In this document: positions 37,224 to 47,766 of the stretch, one piece after another
How positions within the stretch are numbered: the stretch's first letter is position 1
Layout of the letters: each line of letters starts with the position of its first letter
NCBI GenBank assembly: GCA_037903355.1
Contig: JBAJFE010000005.1
Coordinates: 2,976,001 to 3,040,000 of the forward strand
Direction of reading: 5' to 3'
DNA from: Trichuris trichiura
Lineage: Eukaryota; Nematoda; Enoplea; Trichinellida; Trichuridae
DNA length: 64,000 bases
Notes under the pieces: generated by a model
Seen by the model: only the letters and a program-made list of their open reading frames with translations
Databases searched by the model: none
What the model was told of the DNA's origin: nothing
Made by a program: the position numbers and the translations under genes

Positions 37224-38412
37224 GCGAAATTCCAAAACGCCGTTTAAAAAATCGTTCATCCTCGATTACATGTAGGTAAATTAGATTTATGTCGAAAAAG
37301 ATTTTGTATTAATGTTTTTTGCAATGGTCACCTTGACTGAACATATTCACTGTTGTTATCGGATAGTATATGAACTTTTAGAAAAAAACAGTTTGAAGCT
37401 TTGTACAGTACTGTTGTATATGAAACTTGTCTTCAAGATTGTATGAGTCTCCTTATATTTTAGTTTTTCCGCGCAAACGGAGGTTTATAAAGCTTATATG
37501 CTTACTGTAGACAAGAAGGCAAGATTTTTAATTCGTGTCTAATGAGAACAAGTACGTTTATCGACAAACCCATGATTAGTCAATCGTCTCTTAGCACTCA
37601 GCTTTATGCCAGTGTCAACAATCGACTAACCTGAGTTAAACCAGCATTTTCTCATTAACTTCACAACCTGTGCATCAGGAGGCCTATACGATTGTTTCAG
37701 AGTTCTAAATTCGATATCATTGTTGAAAGTGGTCAAAAATATGTTTTTCTTATTCACACGCTCCCTCTTTTCCTCCCTTGAGCTTTTGGACGTCTAACGA
37801 ATGAAAGTAAGCTTTTCCGCGCAGAAATTTCCATATGCGACGATCGACTGTTAGGCGTTAATAGTGCAAGCCAGCTCGCATTGTTTGGGTCACTTGAATC
37901 TGGTCAGACTTAATTTTTTTTGATAACAGTAGGGCACAGAATTGTTTACTATTTTAAATAGCTTATTTGTAACAGCGACTAAGCTGTTGCCATCCTCAGC
38001 ATTTTGAATAATGCGAAAATTGTGGCAGTGTCAACAATAGGTTGGCATGAGTGATGGTTTTCTCATTATTCCTGACGCTTAGGGTGGCTGAACGTTAAGC
38101 CAAAAATGTCTGTTACAAATGAGGTATGAAAAACTCTTACGCGAATAGTTTGTTCATATGGAGTCAAAGCTTCATGTAAGCTCGCAAAAATACCTTCTTT
38201 AAGATTAGCTCGCTTTGCTGTGCAAATTAAATAGCAGCCGCGATTTGTTATCCGTACACGCCTGTTGAAGCTTTTGCAGAAGTAGCATTTGTCGTTGCTT
38301 GAAATTTTAACAAACTGTTAGCCTCTTTAGCCGACTGAGATCGGCTGCAAGCAGGGTGGAGACGATGTTCGAAAATATTTTAACAAATTCATCCGCTTGC
38401 CCAGCTGCCACT

Positions 38413-38688
38413 TCAAGCAGATCCAGTGGCATCTATGTGCATTGACATTTCGCATCGTCTGCTTTTTGTTGGTATAGCTGTATGGCGAATTTTTCGTAAA
38501 ACACTTTCGTCTAAATTTTCAATCGAATTAATTAGCCTCTTTTGTCCCTGAAGAACGGTTTCAACCACTTGCCGCTGAACCATGATTTCTCCATTTGACT
38601 GCTGTCCCAAAGCGTGAGTACTTTTTCCTACGACTTCGACCTTGCCTACGTGGGCAAACTTCTTTCCTAAAGATTGCACGTTAAGCAA
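38413..38688 (-). other. Unrecognised hydrophilic open frame (91 codons)
   Basis: The frame is rich in Gln, Lys, Glu and Arg, contains GEIMVQRQVVETVLQGQKRL and could form an amphipathic helix, unlike the hydrophobic artefact frames around it. It begins from a non-ATG codon unless the internal ATG of EIMVQ is used. No splice partner or homologue is recognised, so it may be a stray exon or chance. Confidence 0.2.
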
Positions 38689-39569
38689 AGCGTTTAGTCT
38701 TTGAGTTTTGTGTATCGTAACAAAAGTAGTTTATTTCCATCGCGTTTAACGTCCGCAAAGCGAAAGTGCGTATTCGTGAATAGGAGTTGCAAATATTTGC
38801 ATGTCTTTGCATCAGTTGCTTTAGAGGCTATGTAGATAAGGCTGAAAACTTAGCGACTAATTCTCTTAATCAGCTAATAACGTCAAAATGAGGAGCTCAA
38901 TACGAGGAGTTAAATCCACTGGGTTTAGTTCGGAGAGAAGTTTCGCATGTCAGCCGTTGTGACGCAACTGGACAGCAGATCAGACTGGCTACTCGTAGTA
39001 CGCCATTTTGTCTGATCAGCCTTTCAGCTACTTTTATCCATCTTTTTTAGTTTCTTATATATTTTTAGAAAAAATGCATAGCTTCAGATGTGAATGTAAA
39101 AACATGCGAGAAGCCAACTCTCATTTAACTTTTATTTTGTGTGAATGAGCAGCGGTTTTTCTTGAAAAAATTTACATATGGTCATTTTTATGGCATTTTG
39201 CAATTTAGTTCAAAGATAAGGTGACATGCGTCCCTTCGCCCCCGTTGCTGAATAATTGATTATTACCAGTGACTGACGACCATCTTTGTTCAACCATCCC
39301 ACTCTTTCAATCCTATGAGGGAAATGTTATGAGATGCGCTTATGATTGATTGACGATAATCACTTTTGGGTTAATCAGATACGGATGTCACGGTAGATAA
39401 TAGCAGAGGAAAAATATGCCTACCATACATTACATTGAAGGGAGCAGTTTTGAATATTCATCGACAGCAAAATTTGTTGCTGTTTATTTTAGCTAACTAT
39501 ATGTGCAATGCACTTTGCTTTTAAAGATTAGCAAGACGTCATGCCCCGTATATTGTCCGTTTAATATCC

Positions 39570-39700
<131 letters not shown>

Positions 39701-40452
39701 CTATTTTTCCAAGTACTTCTGCTTAGTTACTGTACTTGTCTATTCGGTTTATATGCTGTTTCATATATTTATTTGTTAGTTTTCTTTTAATGTAGTAAAT
39801 TCTGAAATTTAAAAAGTTGCAGCTTAGAGACAGAGTTAATTTCTCTTTCGTTGTCGTTTCGCGTCTTTTTTCGCTTAAGGGGAGTTTTATGGGGCGAAAT
39901 AGTTTTAAAAGCTTTGTTTATTAAAGGGAGGAGACGAATCCAATGAAACGCTTTTTTTTGTTGCCACAAGTTTCAGAAAGATAGCGCTCTCCAACTCAGC
40001 ATTGTTAACCAGATCTCGTTCTGATCAGTTTGTGTTACCGCCAAGCCAAAGAACTGATAGCCGTTTTGTCGATTTCTAAAAAAAACCAAATTTGTTCATC
40101 ACTCTTTTACTCGCAAGTATGTCCACTCTTCCCACTGCTTTTCTGAAGCGTATGTAAATTCGTATATTTGTGGAAAAGTTTTTTCTATTCTCCACACGAT
40201 TATTGAAACAATGTGTTATTTTGCAGAATCATCAGCGTTTCAAGCTAAGCTGTACAGATGTGTATTTTCCTATTAAGGCGGTGTTGTGAACACTCGTCGG
40301 AAACGAAATGCGCGGAACTAGTTTTCTAATTACCCATTAATTAACAGCCATACGTTTGCTTTAATACTTGTCGCAGCTTTCGGGATAATCAGCGGAACAA
40401 ATGACGTCAGATAATCAGGAGTATAGACGTTAAGCGAGACAACAGAAGTAGC

Positions 40453-40456
40453 AGTC
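40453..40456. repeat. Target-site duplication (AGTC), left
   Basis: AGTC lies directly outside the element end TGTAAC at 40457 and is repeated at 46650-46653 outside the other end GTTACA. A 4-bp duplication marks the integration site. Confidence 0.85.
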
Positions 40457-40828
40457 TGTAACGAACAGAGGACCAGAACGTGACTTAACCTCGACGGTTG
40501 CTGATACGTACAACACACCGGAGAGAACGAAATTTTACTCAGCAAGAAAACAGACGAAGACGAACGAAAGTTGCGAGCAGAGGGACGAACTGCCGCACGA
40601 GAGCGAAACGAAAGCGAAACTGACCCCGATCTCCCTGTACGAGGCACCTAGCGTTGCCTTTGATCCCATGGTGATAAATGGCTGAGTGACAGGTGACGAC
40701 GTCTGTCACTCACAGCGAAGGTGCCGGAAGGGCTCGCACAGGGATGATTGATCACTTTCGTTACGGGCCGTTGGGTTCTCTCCTTAGGTGGTCCCTTCTG
40801 CAACGGCAACGTCATCGTTTCCGTTACA
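40457..40828 (-). repeat. 3' LTR of the BEL/Pao element
   Basis: The LTR is 372 bp. It matches 46289-46649 over 361 bp and has an extra 11 bp (TGTAACGAACA on the plus strand) at its outer end that supplies the terminal inverted hexamer. The gag-pol frame ends 45 nt inside this LTR. Confidence 0.92.
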
Positions 40829-43800
40829 TGGCCGGCCCATGTTTCTGAGGGTTTCCTCGGAAACATCCGTTTCCTGTGTGTCGAGAAGGCATAATTTAGC
40901 GACTGGCCGGAAATAACTTCCGTGTTTCGTTTTTACTTTGGCGACTCGGACGACGCCATCTCTTCCCGGCTTGCATTCGGTCACCCTGCCTAGCGGCCAA
41001 TGACCGCGTGGGCATTGTGGGTCGACCACGATGACTACGTCGCCGACTTTCACGGTTCGGGTGGGACGCACCCACTTACGACGTTCAATGAGGCACGGGA
41101 CGTATTCCTTTAGCCAGCGTCTCCAGAAAGCTTCGACAATGGCTTGTGCAGTGCGCCATCTTCGTCTCGATGAAATTTCTTCCTCGGTAATCACATCTGG
41201 AGGAACGTGGGGGTGTGGCCGTCCGAGGAGGAAATGATTGGGAGTCAGCGGCTCCGGGTCTCGGGGGTCGACGCTGATGTGAGTGAGTGGTCGTGAGTTG
41301 AGGAGCCCTTCAATCTCAACGAACACTGTACTGAGAACTTCGTCGGTTACTGCGCGACCGTTCAGCGTTTTGCGAAGTGCTAGTTTAGCCGAGCGCACTA
41401 ACCGCTCCCATAATCCACCGAAATGTGGCGCCATGGGAGGCGAGAAGACCCAACGGATGCGACGTTGCGTAAGAGCTTCAGAAATTTTCGTCTGATTCCA
41501 GGATTTCAAAGTTGTCCGGAGTTCTCTCTCAGCCGCGACGAGATTCGTGCCATTATCTGAATACACAACGGCCGGGGTTCCGCGTCGGTTAATGAAACGA
41601 CGAAAGGCCATTAAGAACGAGTCCGTGTCAAGCGAAAAGGACACTTCAAGGTGGACTGCTCTGGTTGCCAAACATGTAAATATACAACCATTGCGTTTTT
41701 CATGTGAACGTCGGACAAGGACAAGTATAGGTCCGAAATAGTCGACTCCAACGCAGGTGAACGGTGGTCGAAACGCTTGCAGACGCGCGGCTGGTAGTGG
41801 TGCCATCATGGGCACCAGAGGCTTACCGCGCCACTTTCTGCAGTAAGGGCACCTGTATATTACCTTCTTGGTTGCCTGTCTGGACCTTGGGATCCAGTAT
41901 TGCTGTCGTAATTCACAAAGCGTCTGCTCAACAGAACCGTGGTGCAGCGTGCGATGAGCTTCGTCGATGATCATATCCGTCAAGGGATGTTTCCGTGGGA
42001 GAATGAACGGGTGCCTGGCATTGTACGGCAGGTCCGCTCGGTCTATTCTGCCCTCGGCTCTCATTGTGCCTTTCTTGTCAATAAAAGGAGAGAGGTGTAG
42101 AAGTTTTGAACGAGCCAGCAAGGGTTTCCCTGATGACAGGCGGGACATCTCCTCTGGGTAGCACTCCCTTTGGGCTGAGATCAAGCACGCCGCCAAGGCA
42201 CGGTCGAGCTCTGCGACGGTAAAGGGGCTTGTCAGTCTGTCGCTTCGATGAGAACGGCAATTGTTCGCAAAGCGAAAGACGTTGGCCACGATGTTAAGTA
42301 TCTTTTTGAGCTCCCGGAATTTGTGCGTCAAATCGGCCAGCGGGCTTTGAGTCACTCGTGTGTGGCCGGCCCATTTGGTCTGAAGTTCTTCAACGTCAGC
42401 GATATTAGGAGAATATTCGAATGTCCTTGGCCAATGCGCCTTGGGTTCGCGTAAGAAGGCGGGTCCTTCAAACCACCGCTTATGGGTCGCGATTTTCGAC
42501 GGAGAGAATCCCCTGCTGCAGTCGTCAGCTGGGTTTTCTCGCGTGGGTACGTAATGCCATTGTGACGCATTCGAATTGTCCAAGATCTCGGCGATTCGAT
42601 TGGAGACGAACTGGTTGTAGCGCCTTCCGGTAGAATTTAACCAATGGAGTACGGTTAGTGAGTCTGTCCAATGATACGTCTCAGAGACTTGTATACGCAG
42701 TCCTCGTTTTACAGCTACGCCTAATCGAGACGATATTAACGCCGCTTGTAGCTCGAGCCTCGGGATTGTCAAATACTTCAAGGGGGCCACTCTAGCCTTG
42801 GAGCAAATAAACGAAATCGATACGTTTCCATTCGACAATAATTTTCGAAGATAAGCGACGCAGCCGTATTCTAACTCAGAGGCGTCCGAGAACAAGTGTA
42901 TCTCAATGAATTTGATGGATTCAAACGAAATCAATGCGCGCGGCACTGCTAGTGATTCGACGCAGTGAAGCTCTTCACTCCATTTTTTCCATTGTGCCAT
43001 CACTGATTCTGGCAGAGTATCGTCCCAGTCGACACCGAGCAACCAGGTTTGTCTGAGAATGTACTTCGCCTGTAGAACGATAGGCGAAACGAATCCCAAA
43101 GGGTCGAAAATGCTGGACACTGCACGCAGCATTCCGCGTTTAGAGGACACTGCAGGTAACTTACGGAAAAGAAAACGGAATGAGTCATTTTCAGCGTTCC
43201 ATAACACACCGAGTGTGCGTTCAACGGGCAGCGGGTCCATATCAATGTTCAGATCTGGTTGTGAGCGCTCGTTTGCATCCAAGGTTTTCAACAAGGCTCG
43301 CGAAGACGACATCCACTTGGTTAAGTGGAATCCTCCTTGCCGTAGCAGCGTTTTCAGCGCGTGGCAAGACGAAGTAGCTTCGTTTGTCGATGTATAGGAA
43401 TCAAGATAATTATCAACATAGAAGTTGTCCCATACTTTTCGCCAAACGTCCGGGAACTGCCCGCGATGGTCTTCAGAATTTCTGCGTAACGCATATGTGC
43501 AGACGGTAGGCGAGCAAACAGCGCCAAAAATATGCACGTTCATTTGTAAGTGTTTCAAAGGTTCGTTGCTGTTCGGTGTGCGCCAAAGGAAGCGTAGCAT
43601 TGACCGATCCCTTTCCGAAACGAGCACTTGGTGAAACATCTTGGCAATGTCAGCGGAGACAGCCACGGGATGTTCACGAAAGCGAATTAGGAGACCGAAC
43701 AGATCTGTTAGCAAGTTTGGACCTGTCAGCAGCATGTCGTTGAGGGAAATCCCATCCGTCCTAGCTGAAGCGTCGAAGACGACTCGTAACTTCCCCTTTT

Positions 43801-46468
43801 TGTTTGGGCTTTCAACTGCGTGGTGTGGTAGAAACCAAGTGATACGATCACGGCCTTTCACAGGAGCAGGTCTGGCATGGCCAGCCTGGAGATACTCATC
43901 GACGACAGCGGCATATCTTCGTGCGTACTCTGTATCTCGTCGGAAGCGCCGTTCGATGCTAGCGAAGCGAGCCTCTGCAGTAGGGAGAGCGTCCGGAACG
44001 TGCCTTATCGTCGTCTTCCAGAGTATCGGGCATTCGTAGCGTCCATTGACTATACGCGTCGAGGATCGCAATATTTCCATAGCTCTTTCGTCGTCCGCGC
44101 TAAGTATTTCCTTGTCGATGTTCCTAATGCCCAATGATTCAATCGACCATTGGTGTTTGAGGATCGAACCGAGATCCTCATCCTGAGTGTTGACCGTAAT
44201 ACGGCATACCTGTTGAGATGTTGGCAGCTGAGCTGGTTGCCTATCGCTGCCCAGAACTCGTCCGACGATGCACCAACCAAACGGCGTCAAAACAGCGTGT
44301 GGGCCGTCGATACCCTTTGGAGGTTTCAATATGCGATATTGTTCATGTGCTCTGACGACATCCATGCCGACTAATACAGCAATGTCGTCAGGCTGTGATG
44401 CGGCAATCTGAATTCCGCGTAGGTGCGACCAGAGGGATTTCAATCGTTTGAAATCCACACGTCTACGCGATACGCTCAGAGTAGGAATTGTCAGGGCGCT
44501 ATCGATCTCGAACTTATGGTGCCCGTCCAGCGATTGCAAGGTGAAACAGACTCGATTACAACGGATCAAGGGGTCAGCCCCGTGGAATGTGCTCAAACGG
44601 ATGTCTTGCACTGGACCCTTGAGCCCAATCCTTTTGGCTACGTCCTCACGAATGAGGGTAGCTTCACTGCCTGCGTCAAGAAGGACGTTTACCTCTAACG
44701 GGGAGTTGTCCGTCGTGATGATCTTCGCCCTTACCACGGACAGCAATACTGCCGCGGGAATGGGTGTAACGAAATTGTTGCCGACATGAACGGTAGACTG
44801 TGCTGGTGGAGAATTTCTGGGGTTGGGCGCAGGGAAGACTCGTGTGGCACCGTGAAGCAGCGGATGATGTTTCGAACGGCATCCGTCGACGTTACAGTGC
44901 TGTCGTTGTCTGCAACTGCGCGCCTGATGATTCTGCTCAAAGCACGCGAAACATCTTCCGTCATGTTTCAGCACTTCAGCACGTTGGTTTGGGGTGGACG
45001 ACGAGAATACTGGACAGTCGGAAAGTTTATGTCCACTTTCACAGATGGGGCATTGTTCCGATGCGCGGTCCATCACCAAGGTATTCAAACAACGGCGGGG
45101 TTCATTCGACTTTCCCTTCTTTATCTGACGCTCCGAGTGTTGCTGCATGTCTGATGGCAGACCACTCTGTATTGTGACAATCTCCTCTAACCATTCGTCC
45201 AAGTCGCAAAGGTTGACAGGCCGGGGACGAAGTTCATATGACCTTCTTGCCCACATGCATTGCAGTTTCTTGTTCAATTTTGACACGACCGCTTGCATTG
45301 TCGTTCGAGATGAGAGCTCTGCTGTGGCGCCATACATACGCAACGTGTTAACTGCTCCGTGCACTTCATAAAAGAACCTGTCGATGTCACTACTGTTCCC
45401 AGGCTTCATGGGCGCCATCTCTAACAGAGTCCTTATGTAGGCGTCGATTACTAAGTTCGGATCGCCGAAAAGACGACGGAGGTCCTTCAGTGCTTGAGCG
45501 TATAAGTTTGGGCCATAGAGTGGCGGCGCAACACTTGCCCGAAGACGAGGCGTCAACAACTGTTTTAGTATCGCAATTCTCTGTGCATCAGAAGATACGA
45601 CATCGTGGACCAGGGCCTTAAAGCTACCAATAAACTGGTCCCATTTACGAGGGTCACCATCAAACGGCTCAATAGTTATTTCATGAGGTAACTGACTCAG
45701 CAAGCCGGCATGGCAATGACCGGTATTCGTGGTGCCTTGTTCTGACGAAGAGGTAACGTTGTCAATCCATTCATCGGCTCTGATAGGCGCGGTGCTCTGG
45801 ACCTGGGAGGACTCAGTTTTTATACCAGGCGAAATAATATCGCTGCTTTCATGGCCGTGAAGAGTAGACTTCGGCTTTGGCGCATCCGGCCCCTCAGCTC
45901 GTCCAACTTCCCTGCCAGCGAGGGCATCGCCGTTATTCGGTGAATCTAGTGAACTCAGACCTGAGCGTCCAGAGAGCTTCAACTCTTGTAAGTCTGTGCG
46001 CAGCTGTGTAAGGAACGATTCGAACATGCCAGCCATCTGAGTGGCGACGGAGGCTGTGGCTGCGGCTGCGATCTCGGCCGCTGTCGCTTTATTGGATTCG
46101 TGGGAGACCGTACGCACTCCTCTTCTGGGCGGCGGCCGACGATGACCGTTTAACCGAGGGCGGCTTCTCATTAGCCTGCCCGACCGAAGCGTAATAGCGT
46201 TTTCTTCTGAAGCCTTGTCACTCTGCATGGCGATAAGGCAAGATTCTCCGGATAGGCGAGATGAGTCGCAGTGTTCTGATCCGGCTCGGAGGACCAGAAC
46301 GTGACTTAACCTCGACGGTTGCTGATACGTACAACACACCGGAGAGAACGAAATTTTACTCAGCAAGAAAACAGACGAAGACGAACGAAAGTTGCGAGCA
46401 GAGAGACGAACTGCCGCACGAGAGCGAAACGAAAGCGAAACTGACCCAAATCTCCCTGTACGAGGCAC
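40784..46468 (-). CDS. BEL/Pao gag-pol polyprotein
   Basis: The frame has 1,894 codons; the first 60 or so lie in the 5' LTR, so Met81 (MQSDKAS, about 46228) is a likelier start. Domains in order: gag-like region with IEPFDGDPRKWDQFI (about 265-400, DUF1759 type); zinc-knuckle Cys/His clusters (473-540); aspartic protease core LLDAGS (596-601); reverse transcriptase with VSADIAKMFHQ (937-947) and an active-site box YVDN (1017-1020) where YxDD is usual; RNase H-like domain with FSDASELEYG (1193-1202); integrase HHCC finger (H1505, H1509/1510, C1540, C1543) and D1576, D1638, E1688 catalytic triad; and a C-terminal DUF5641-type domain (about 1740-1860). No stop or frameshift is seen. Whether it is active is unknown. 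Confidence 0.93.
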   Translation of the reverse strand: MPRTGRFGSVSLSFRSRAAVRLSARNFRSSSSVFLLSKISFSPVCCTYQQPSRLSHVLVLRAGSEHCDSSRLSGESCLIAMQSDKASEENAITLRSGRLMRSRPRLNGHRRPPPRRGVRTVSHESNKATAAEIAAAATASVATQMAGMFESFLTQLRTDLQELKLSGRSGLSSLDSPNNGDALAGREVGRAEGPDAPKPKSTLHGHESSDIISPGIKTESSQVQSTAPIRADEWIDNVTSSSEQGTTNTGHCHAGLLSQLPHEITIEPFDGDPRKWDQFIGSFKALVHDVVSSDAQRIAILKQLLTPRLRASVAPPLYGPNLYAQALKDLRRLFGDPNLVIDAYIRTLLEMAPMKPGNSSDIDRFFYEVHGAVNTLRMYGATAELSSRTTMQAVVSKLNKKLQCMWARRSYELRPRPVNLCDLDEWLEEIVTIQSGLPSDMQQHSERQIKKGKSNEPRRCLNTLVMDRASEQCPICESGHKLSDCPVFSSSTPNQRAEVLKHDGRCFACFEQNHQARSCRQRQHCNVDGCRSKHHPLLHGATRVFPAPNPRNSPPAQSTVHVGNNFVTPIPAAVLLSVVRAKIITTDNSPLEVNVLLDAGSEATLIREDVAKRIGLKGPVQDIRLSTFHGADPLIRCNRVCFTLQSLDGHHKFEIDSALTIPTLSVSRRRVDFKRLKSLWSHLRGIQIAASQPDDIAVLVGMDVVRAHEQYRILKPPKGIDGPHAVLTPFGWCIVGRVLGSDRQPAQLPTSQQVCRITVNTQDEDLGSILKHQWSIESLGIRNIDKEILSADDERAMEILRSSTRIVNGRYECPILWKTTIRHVPDALPTAEARFASIERRFRRDTEYARRYAAVVDEYLQAGHARPAPVKGRDRITWFLPHHAVESPNKKGKLRVVFDASARTDGISLNDMLLTGPNLLTDLFGLLIRFREHPVAVSADIAKMFHQVLVSERDRSMLRFLWRTPNSNEPLKHLQMNVHIFGAVCSPTVCTYALRRNSEDHRGQFPDVWRKVWDNFYVDNYLDSYTSTNEATSSCHALKTLLRQGGFHLTKWMSSSRALLKTLDANERSQPDLNIDMDPLPVERTLGVLWNAENDSFRFLFRKLPAVSSKRGMLRAVSSIFDPLGFVSPIVLQAKYILRQTWLLGVDWDDTLPESVMAQWKKWSEELHCVESLAVPRALISFESIKFIEIHLFSDASELEYGCVAYLRKLLSNGNVSISFICSKARVAPLKYLTIPRLELQAALISSRLGVAVKRGLRIQVSETYHWTDSLTVLHWLNSTGRRYNQFVSNRIAEILDNSNASQWHYVPTRENPADDCSRGFSPSKIATHKRWFEGPAFLREPKAHWPRTFEYSPNIADVEELQTKWAGHTRVTQSPLADLTHKFRELKKILNIVANVFRFANNCRSHRSDRLTSPFTVAELDRALAACLISAQRECYPEEMSRLSSGKPLLARSKLLHLSPFIDKKGTMRAEGRIDRADLPYNARHPFILPRKHPLTDMIIDEAHRTLHHGSVEQTLCELRQQYWIPRSRQATKKVIYRCPYCRKWRGKPLVPMMAPLPAARLQAFRPPFTCVGVDYFGPILVLVRRSHEKRNGCIFTCLATRAVHLEVSFSLDTDSFLMAFRRFINRRGTPAVVYSDNGTNLVAAERELRTTLKSWNQTKISEALTQRRIRWVFSPPMAPHFGGLWERLVRSAKLALRKTLNGRAVTDEVLSTVFVEIEGLLNSRPLTHISVDPRDPEPLTPNHFLLGRPHPHVPPDVITEEEISSRRRWRTAQAIVEAFWRRWLKEYVPCLIERRKWVRPTRTVKVGDVVIVVDPQCPRGHWPLGRVTECKPGRDGVVRVAKVKTKHGSYFRPVAKLCLLDTQETDVSEETLRNMGRPCNGNDDVAVAEGTT

Positions 46469-46649
46469 CTAGCGTTCCCTTTGATCCCTTCGTGATAGAT
46501 GGGTGAGTGACAGGTGACGACATCTGTCACTCACAGCAAAGGTGCCGGAAGGGCTCGCACAGGGATGATTGATCACTTTCGTTACGGGCCGTTGGGTTCT
46601 CTCCTTAGGCGGTCCCTTCTGCAACGGCAACGTCATCGTTTCCGTTACA
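46289..46649 (-). repeat. 5' LTR of the BEL/Pao element
   Basis: The 361 bp match 40468-40828 with about 11 differences. The outer end is GTTACA on the plus strand (TGTAAC in the element's direction), followed by the AGTC duplication at 46650-46653. The inner end lacks the last 11 bp found in the other LTR. Confidence 0.92.
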
Positions 46650-46653
46650 AGTC
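46650..46653. repeat. Target-site duplication (AGTC), right
   Basis: This is the matching copy of the AGTC at 40453-40456. Confidence 0.85.
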
Positions 46654-47766
46654 ATTAAAATAAAATATTTTGAATCCCTTAAAGCTAAAACGTGAATGGT
46701 TAGCGTACGTTTTCATTGGATCTCTCATTCACAAGTTTGCTGTTTATCTTTTCTGTTTTTTCAACTCCCATCCGTTGTAAATCTTTTTTTGTCTTCCTCT
46801 GTTCTGTAGCTTTTGAATTAAAGTTAAAGCAGCCTGAACGAGTTCTGGTTGAAATAGTGAATCTCTGGAAGAAGGGAATGGAATGCTAATGTGCAAAGCA
46901 TCAGCGGGCGCGGGTTACTTTTTCGGAAAGCTATTTTTCTTTGCACTTTGAAAAAATTACAGACGTATTTTATTTCCCGGAAGGTTTGCGACTTTCGGTC
47001 TTGATAAAGAGCCAGAAGTTATCAGATCATGGCCGCCCCTTACTAATACAACGCTGATAGCGTTTGTCTGCATGAACAAACTCCACATGTTAACAGTTTT
47101 GTTCTCCCTCCTCTTGGAAATAACATTTATGGTAAAGGAAGAAAAAGAAAGGTTGAGAGCATGTACGGTCTGCCTCCATTCATGAGCGAGCAGGAAAACT
47201 CAAAACTGGGGCGGGATAGTTTTAAACTCTTAATATTTTGTGTTGACATATTCGGGCGCTGTTGTCTCGTCTTATCGCTTTTCAAGTGCTTTCCCAACAG
47301 CATGCAGTCTGAAAGCGGCTGAAGATTTTGCCAGTTAGAGGATTAATCTTTTTTGGTTAAGCAGCTCCCAGTTTTACACTATGACTGTAACGTTCTCTGC
47401 GAGCGAAATATTAAAATTTCATGCTCAGTTTGAATTAGAACCTTCTTGAATGGACTGTAAGTGTTGCGTCCCATCGTTGAAACATGAAGCCTGCCTGATT
47501 TGGTTGTCTTTTTTCGCAAAAATTGACTATGAAGTGTAAATGGGCGACAAGCAGTCATTATTGAGCTATTAGTAAAAAAATAATCATTTCCAAAACGAGT
47601 TGCTCATTGCGAACCACTTGAACGAGAGCAATTTTATTTCTTACGTTCGCCCTTGCAGACGATTCGATTTTTTCAACCTTTCAGCAATTTCGTTTTTAGC
47701 ATAACCGTTCTGTATTGCGAAGGACACAATGGAATTTTATTGAATGCAGACCAGTCGGCAAAGGAG
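46654..47766. other. Spacer between retrotransposon and GPCR gene
   Basis: The sequence is AT-rich without a recognisable gene. The GPCR frame is open upstream of its first ATG back to about 47653, where possible acceptor sites occur (CCCTTGCAG at 47659; TTTTTAG near 47700). A 5' exon of the receptor may therefore lie in this interval. Confidence 0.45.

Larger units (their letters stand above)
40457..46649 (-). mobile_element. BEL/Pao LTR retrotransposon, full length
   Basis: The 6,193-bp element lies on the minus strand. It is bounded by LTRs (40457-40828 and 46289-46649), the terminal hexamers TGTAAC and GTTACA, and the target duplication AGTC. One uninterrupted frame encodes gag, protease, reverse transcriptase, RNase H-like and integrase domains in the BEL/Pao order. 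The LTRs differ at about 11 of 361 aligned bases (near 3%), so the insertion is not brand new, yet the frame remains open. No polypurine tract is obvious next to the 3' LTR. Confidence 0.95.

Noticed and set aside
40330..40866. Two extra minus-strand frames that resemble the start of the retrotransposon polyprotein
   Set aside because: They are the 3' LTR copy of sequence that lies in the 5' LTR, so they are not separate genes.
41031..46506. Many plus-strand frames of 60-130 codons across the retrotransposon
   Set aside because: They are opposite-strand shadows of one continuous 1,894-codon frame with clear domains.
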